In this document: in pieces, positions 6,706 to 9,142 of the stretch
How positions within the stretch are numbered: the first letter of the stretch is position 1
How the letters are laid out: the number at the start of each line of letters is the position of its first letter
DNA from: an uncultured Propioniciclava sp.
GTDB lineage: Bacteria > Actinomycetota > Actinomycetes > Propionibacteriales > Propionibacteriaceae
Reading direction: 5' to 3'
Length of the DNA: 9,142 bases
NCBI GenBank assembly: GCA_937872005.1
Contig: CALMPQ010000350.1
Span: 1-9,142, forward strand
Program-made: the position numbers and the translations under genes
The notes under the pieces: generated by a model
What the model saw: only the letters and a program-made list of their open reading frames with translations
The model's database searches: none
Told to the model about the DNA's origin: nothing

Positions 6706-6727
6706 CCTGTGAACAAACCTGTGGACA
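6706..6727. repeat. Two DnaA-box-like direct repeats
   Basis: CCTGTGAACA (6706-6715) and CCTGTGGACA (6718-6727) differ at one base and lie 12 bp apart. On the minus strand they read TTGTTCACA and CTGTCCACA, each 8 of 9 matches to the actinobacterial DnaA box TTGTCCACA. They lie at the proposed junction between element and chromosome, 54 bp upstream of the next gene. They could be a DnaA-responsive promoter element, or part of the transposon terminus, since each ends in ACA. Confidence 0.4.
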
Positions 6728-6767
6728 GCACCCCGCCGCAACCCGCTCCCGACAGGGGCTGACGTCG

Positions 6768-6773
6768 TAGGGT
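6768..6773 (+). promoter_or_regulatory. Putative -10 box of a leaderless promoter
   Basis: TAGGGT fits the actinobacterial -10 pattern TANNNT and lies 7 nt before the ATG at 6781, so transcription would start at about the first base of the gene. No separate, well-spaced ribosome site precedes that ATG (GGAGG is only 2 nt away), which favours leaderless expression. No clear -35 element is seen. Confidence 0.45.
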
Positions 6774-6780
6774 GGAGGCC

Positions 6781-7569
6781 ATGTTCCAGCTGGTGGTCGA
6801 CGACGTCATCCTCACCAAGCACCCGCTGGGCACCGTCGAGGCCGATCTCACCACGCGGCTGGCGGCGGCGTCCGAGGACCCCATTCGGCGCGTCTACGTG
6901 CGCCACCTCACGGCCACGCCGATCAGTGCCCCCGACGGGCGGCTCATCACCCTCACGCCGCGCAGCGAGCTCCTCCCCGACGACGCGCCCCCACCTTGGC
7001 ACGAGGCCGGCGCGCTGCTCGCCCGCCTGCACGCCTGCCCCGTGCCCGACGACCTCCCCGAGCATGGCGGACGCCACCAGTTCGCCGCCGCCGTGGCCGA
7101 GGCGGACGCCCTGCATCCGGGTGGCAGCACCGACATCCTTCGCGAGCTGGGCCTCCACCTGCTCCAGGACTGGCCCACGCCCACCAGACAAGTAGTCGTC
7201 CATGGCACCTTCGACCTCGGACGACTCGCCCGCATGCCGAACACCGACGCGTGGTTGCTCACCAGCCCCCACACCCTCGGCACGGGTGACCCCGCGTGGG
7301 ACCTCGCCGGCCCCGCCGCCCTCTGGGGCGCCGGCCTGCTCGACGAGGCGAGCTGGCTCGCGTTCATCGGCGGTTACGCCGCCGCGGGCGGGCGCACCCC
7401 CGCCGAGGGCCAGCCCTGGCCCGGCCTCGACCACCCGGCCAAGTGCGCCCTGGTCATGGCGACCGTCGCCGAGCTGCGCCGCAACCCCGGCTACCCGAAG
7501 CCCGAGCTCTCCCCCACGGCCGAGGCCCTGCTGGCCGCCTGCGTCAAGGCGAACGGACGCCGCTGGTGA
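6781..7569 (+). CDS. APH-fold (aminoglycoside phosphotransferase-like) protein, probably catalytically degenerate
   Basis: A 262-residue protein with the layout of the APH/choline-kinase fold. The N-lobe-like part includes 'IRRVYVRHLTATPI'. The stretch WHEAGALLARLHACPVPDD (73-91) matches the helix that precedes the catalytic loop in APH proteins. VVVHGTFDLGRL (138-149) aligns with the Brenner motif HGDxxxxN, and GTGDPAWDLA (167-176) is a well-conserved APH segment. The catalytic Asp of HGD is Thr143, the motif Asn is Arg148, and the metal-binding Asp expected before GTGDPAWD is missing (LLTSPHT). I therefore read it as a pseudokinase or a kinase with altered chemistry; an antibiotic resistance role is not supported. 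The start is ATG 6781 with the leaderless promoter. GTG 6772 would add three residues. The stop overlaps the next gene as GTGA. Confidence 0.75.
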   Translation: MFQLVVDDVILTKHPLGTVEADLTTRLAAASEDPIRRVYVRHLTATPISAPDGRLITLTPRSELLPDDAPPPWHEAGALLARLHACPVPDDLPEHGGRHQFAAAVAEADALHPGGSTDILRELGLHLLQDWPTPTRQVVVHGTFDLGRLARMPNTDAWLLTSPHTLGTGDPAWDLAGPAALWGAGLLDEASWLAFIGGYAAAGGRTPAEGQPWPGLDHPAKCALVMATVAELRRNPGYPKPELSPTAEALLAACVKANGRRW

Positions 7570-7826
7570 CCGTCCCCACCTGCCCCTACTGCCAGCACCC
7601 CCTGCCCGACTGGACGCCCCCCACCGAGTTGCCGCCGCTGCCGCCGCGTGATCCCGGCTACGCCGAACGCCACCCACAACAGGACTCCGGCCACGTGGCG
7701 AGCCGCCCCCAGCCGCCCTTCGCACCCGGCTGGGTGACCCGGCCCACTGCGTCCGACGAGGATGCGCGAGGTTTGCTGCGGGGCATGATGGGGTCGTTCA
7801 ACCCAGACAGAGAAGAGACGACATGA
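7566..7826 (+). CDS. Small proline-rich protein with an N-terminal CxxC motif
   Basis: An 86-residue frame that starts at a GTG overlapping the stop of the APH-like gene (GTGA) and ends in an ATGA overlap with the aldo/keto reductase. The first residues read TVPTCPYCQHPLPDW, with C6-x2-C9 as in a zinc knuckle or redox CxxC. The rest is rich in Pro and probably disordered, ending in a conserved-looking tail (ARGLLRGMMGSFNPD). Codon third positions are mostly G or C in the first half, as expected for a translated gene here. Only one cysteine pair is present, so metal binding would need a partner or dimer. The exact fit between two neighbours is the main support. The function is unknown. Confidence 0.6.
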   Translation: MTVPTCPYCQHPLPDWTPPTELPPLPPRDPGYAERHPQQDSGHVASRPQPPFAPGWVTRPTASDEDARGLLRGMMGSFNPDREETT

Positions 7827-8647
7827 CGCAGGTCCCGGCCATCGCACTCAACGACGGCACGACCATTCCCCAGTTGGCGTTCGGCACGTGGCAGGTCCCG
7901 GACGCCGACGTGACGGCCGCCGTCGAGCACGCGCTCGAGACCGGCTACCGCCACCTCGACACGGCCGCGATCTACGGCAACGAGGCGGGGGTGGGGCGCG
8001 CGATCGCGAACGGGGGCGTCCCGCGTGACGAGCTGTACGTGACCACCAAGCTGTGGAACGACGTGCACCGCAAGGCCGATGCGCGCCGCGCGATCGAGAC
8101 GAGCCTCGAGAAGCTGGGGCTCGACCACGTCGACCTGTACCTGATCCACTGGCCGTCGACGGTCAAGCACGGCGACGCGTACATCGAGGCGTGGGACGCC
8201 CTGCAGGAGTTCAAGGCCGAGGGCCTGGCGACGAGCATCGGCGTGAGCAACTTCCACGCGGCGCACCTCGACGCGATCTCGGGCGAGGTGCCGGTGGTCA
8301 ACCAGGTCGAGGTGCACCCGACGTTCGCGCAGGTGCCGCTGCGTGCGCTGTGCGAGGAGCGGGGCATCAAGGTCGAGTCGTGGTCGCCGCTCGGTTCGGG
8401 TGCCGACCTGGGCAACGGAGAGTTGGCATCGATCGCCGGGACGGTGGGCAAGTCGGTGGCGCAGGTGATCATCCGCTGGCACCTGCAGCACGGCCTGATC
8501 GTGCTGCCGAAGTCGGTGACACCGGCGCGCATCGAGGAGAACTTCGACGTGTTCGACTTCGAGCTGGACGCCGACACCATGGCCCGCATCGACGCCCTCG
8601 ACGCCGGCAACCGGGTGGGGTCGGACCCGGACACCGCTGACTTCTGA
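7823..8647 (+). CDS. Aldo/keto reductase (2,5-diketo-D-gluconate reductase-like)
   Basis: A complete 274-residue soluble NADPH-dependent oxidoreductase of the AKR superfamily, close to the 2,5-diketo-D-gluconate reductase/AKR5 group. The catalytic tetrad is intact: D46 and Y51 (GYRHLDTAAIYGNE), K76 (VTTKLWN) and H109 (DLYLIHWP). The barrel signature 'IGVSNFHAAHLD' and the C-terminal cofactor-binding 'IVLPKSVTPARIEENFDVFDFEL' are present. The likely reaction is reduction of a carbonyl or aldehyde to an alcohol; the true substrate cannot be read from the sequence. The ATG overlaps the preceding small gene, and AGAAGAG lies 5 nt upstream. It is the last gene of the coupled trio, and its stop codon lies inside the left arm of the palindrome that follows. 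Confidence 0.95.
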   Translation: MTQVPAIALNDGTTIPQLAFGTWQVPDADVTAAVEHALETGYRHLDTAAIYGNEAGVGRAIANGGVPRDELYVTTKLWNDVHRKADARRAIETSLEKLGLDHVDLYLIHWPSTVKHGDAYIEAWDALQEFKAEGLATSIGVSNFHAAHLDAISGEVPVVNQVEVHPTFAQVPLRALCEERGIKVESWSPLGSGADLGNGELASIAGTVGKSVAQVIIRWHLQHGLIVLPKSVTPARIEENFDVFDFELDADTMARIDALDAGNRVGSDPDTADF

Positions 8648-8733
8648 CGGTTTTCCTCTTCTCGATCGCGCGCGGAGGCAACCGTCGCGCTCAGCGGCTG
8701 GCCCCGTGTGCGGTCGACAAGAGGAAAAGCGTC
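8646..8733. terminator. Long imperfect palindrome after the aldo/keto reductase, likely bidirectional terminator
   Basis: The 20-base arms at 8646-8665 and 8714-8733 pair at 18 of 20 positions (mismatches G8650/G8729 and C8661/C8718). They enclose a 48-base loop that itself holds a nested 8-bp hairpin (8668-8675 with 8682-8690, one bulged T). The arm core is TTTTCCTCTT/AAGAGGAAAA. The left arm begins in the reductase stop codon. Position and symmetry favour a terminator separating the reductase from the helicase, but it is longer than usual and could also be a small palindromic repeat element. Confidence 0.55.
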
Positions 8734-8758
8734 ACCGGGTCGTGCCAAGGTGTCACCC

Positions 8759-9142
8759 ATGACGCCGATCCAGCCCAGCGCCGACATCCTGGAGCGCTTC
8801 TCCCCCGCCACGCGGGCGTGGTTCTCCAGCAGCTTCACCGCGCCCACGCCGGCGCAGGCTGGGGCATGGGCGTCCATCAGCGCGGGTGAGCACACGCTGG
8901 TCGTCGCGCCGACCGGGTCGGGCAAGACCCTCGCTGCGTTCCTGTGGGCGGTCGACCAGTTGGCCCGCCCGGTGGCTGAGCCCGTCGAAGCCCCGGCCGG
9001 CACGCGGGTGCTGTACATCTCTCCCCTGAAGGCGCTCGCGGTGGACGTCGAACGCAACCTGCGCTCACCACTGGTCGGCATCGGGCACGCCGCCGACCGC
9101 CTGGGGCTGCCGCGGCCGGAGGTGAGCGTGGGCGTCCGGTCG
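8759..9142 (+). CDS. lhr: Lhr-type ATP-dependent DNA helicase, N-terminal 128 residues (runs off right edge)
   Basis: The frame stays open from ATG 8759 to the window end. It begins with the Lhr-style 'ILERFSPATRAWFSSSFTAPTPAQAGAW' region, including the Q-motif glutamine (PTPAQ, Q33). Walker A/motif I follows (APTGSGKT, residues 50-57), then motif Ia (YISPLKALAVDVERNL, about 88-103). In a full-length Lhr (roughly 1500 residues) these precede the second RecA domain, a winged helix and a large C-terminal region. Lhr helicases are 3'-5' DNA translocases linked to repair of damaged DNA. It starts 26 bp after the palindrome. A weak AAGGTG lies close upstream, so the initiation mode is unclear. It belongs to the chromosomal flank. 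Confidence 0.92.
   Translation, partial: MTPIQPSADILERFSPATRAWFSSSFTAPTPAQAGAWASISAGEHTLVVAPTGSGKTLAAFLWAVDQLARPVAEPVEAPAGTRVLYISPLKALAVDVERNLRSPLVGIGHAADRLGLPRPEVSVGVRS

Larger units (their letters stand above)
1..6727 (-). mobile_element. Tn7/Tn5053-like transposon, right-end portion (left part outside window)
   Basis: The gene order tnsA-tniA-tniB-tniQ-tniQ on one strand, reading inward, is the transposition module of a Tn7-like element. In such elements tnsA lies nearest the right end, so the boundary should be to the right of tnsA. The phased repeats at 6557-6690 and the switch to ordinary housekeeping-type genes after 6781 put it at about 6687-6727. ACA trinucleotides at 6685-6687, 6713-6715 and 6725-6727 are candidate termini, because Tn7-like elements end TGT...ACA. 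No target duplication or left end can be seen, so the exact edge is inferred. The identity as a Tn7-like element is secure. Confidence 0.7.

Noticed and set aside
1..6727. CRISPR-associated transposon
   Set aside because: Two TniQs are suggestive, but no CRISPR repeats and no cas genes are in the window. Only sequence to the left could decide, so I do not claim it.
6781..7569. Aminoglycoside resistance gene carried as cargo
   Set aside because: The catalytic Asp and metal-binding Asp are missing, and the gene lies on the chromosomal side of the proposed boundary in an operon with unrelated enzymes.
6649..7725. Long minus-strand frame opposite the phosphotransferase-like gene
   Set aside because: A Gly/Arg/Ala-rich shadow frame typical of GC-rich DNA. 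The plus strand carries the APH-family motifs.
7972..9081. Long minus-strand frame opposite the aldo/keto reductase and helicase
   Set aside because: It is antisense to two well-defined genes and crosses the intergenic palindrome. The Ser/Arg-rich product resembles no family.

Overview
The window comes from a high-GC Gram-positive chromosome. Codons end mostly in G or C, GTG starts are frequent, many genes overlap by 4 bp, and the flanking aldo/keto reductase and Lhr-type helicase are of actinobacterial style. I place it in Actinomycetota. A finer assignment is not supported by what is here.

The left two thirds (about 1-6700) is the transposition end of a Tn7/Tn5053-like mobile element. Five genes on the minus strand read inward from the element's right end: a TnsA-like endonuclease (4776-5678), a DDE transposase TniA/TnsB (2668-4794), an AAA+ ATPase TniB/TnsC (1688-2671), a TniQ/TnsD-type targeting protein (291-1691), and the first 98 residues of a second, different TniQ (1-294) that runs off the left edge. 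Each gene overlaps the next, mostly by exactly 4 bp, so this is one translationally coupled operon. The expected division of labour is: TniA joins 3' ends, TnsA cuts 5' ends, TniB links transposase to target selector, and the TniQs choose the site. Two tandem TniQs suggest two targeting routes, or a heteromeric selector. The rest of the element lies to the left, outside the window.

Upstream of tnsA is about 440 bp of non-coding sequence with several small hairpins (5679-6116) and a locally AT-rich pocket holding a perfect 7-bp inverted repeat. Next comes a divergent plus-strand gene for a small zinc-ribbon protein (6117-6530). To its right (6557-6690) lies a phased series of short repeats about 20-21 bp apart, which looks like the transposase-binding array of a Tn7-like right end. 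I therefore place the element boundary, tentatively, at about 6687-6727, with the zinc-ribbon gene inside the element.

From about 6728 rightwards the sequence looks like ordinary chromosome. It holds a tightly coupled plus-strand trio: an APH-fold protein lacking its catalytic Asp (6781-7569), a small CxxC protein (7566-7826) and an aldo/keto reductase (7823-8647). An 88-bp imperfect palindrome (8646-8733) follows, then the start of an Lhr-type helicase (8759 to the right edge). The phosphotransferase-like gene probably has a leaderless promoter just inside the chromosomal flank.

No CRISPR array, cas gene, tRNA or rRNA is visible in the window.
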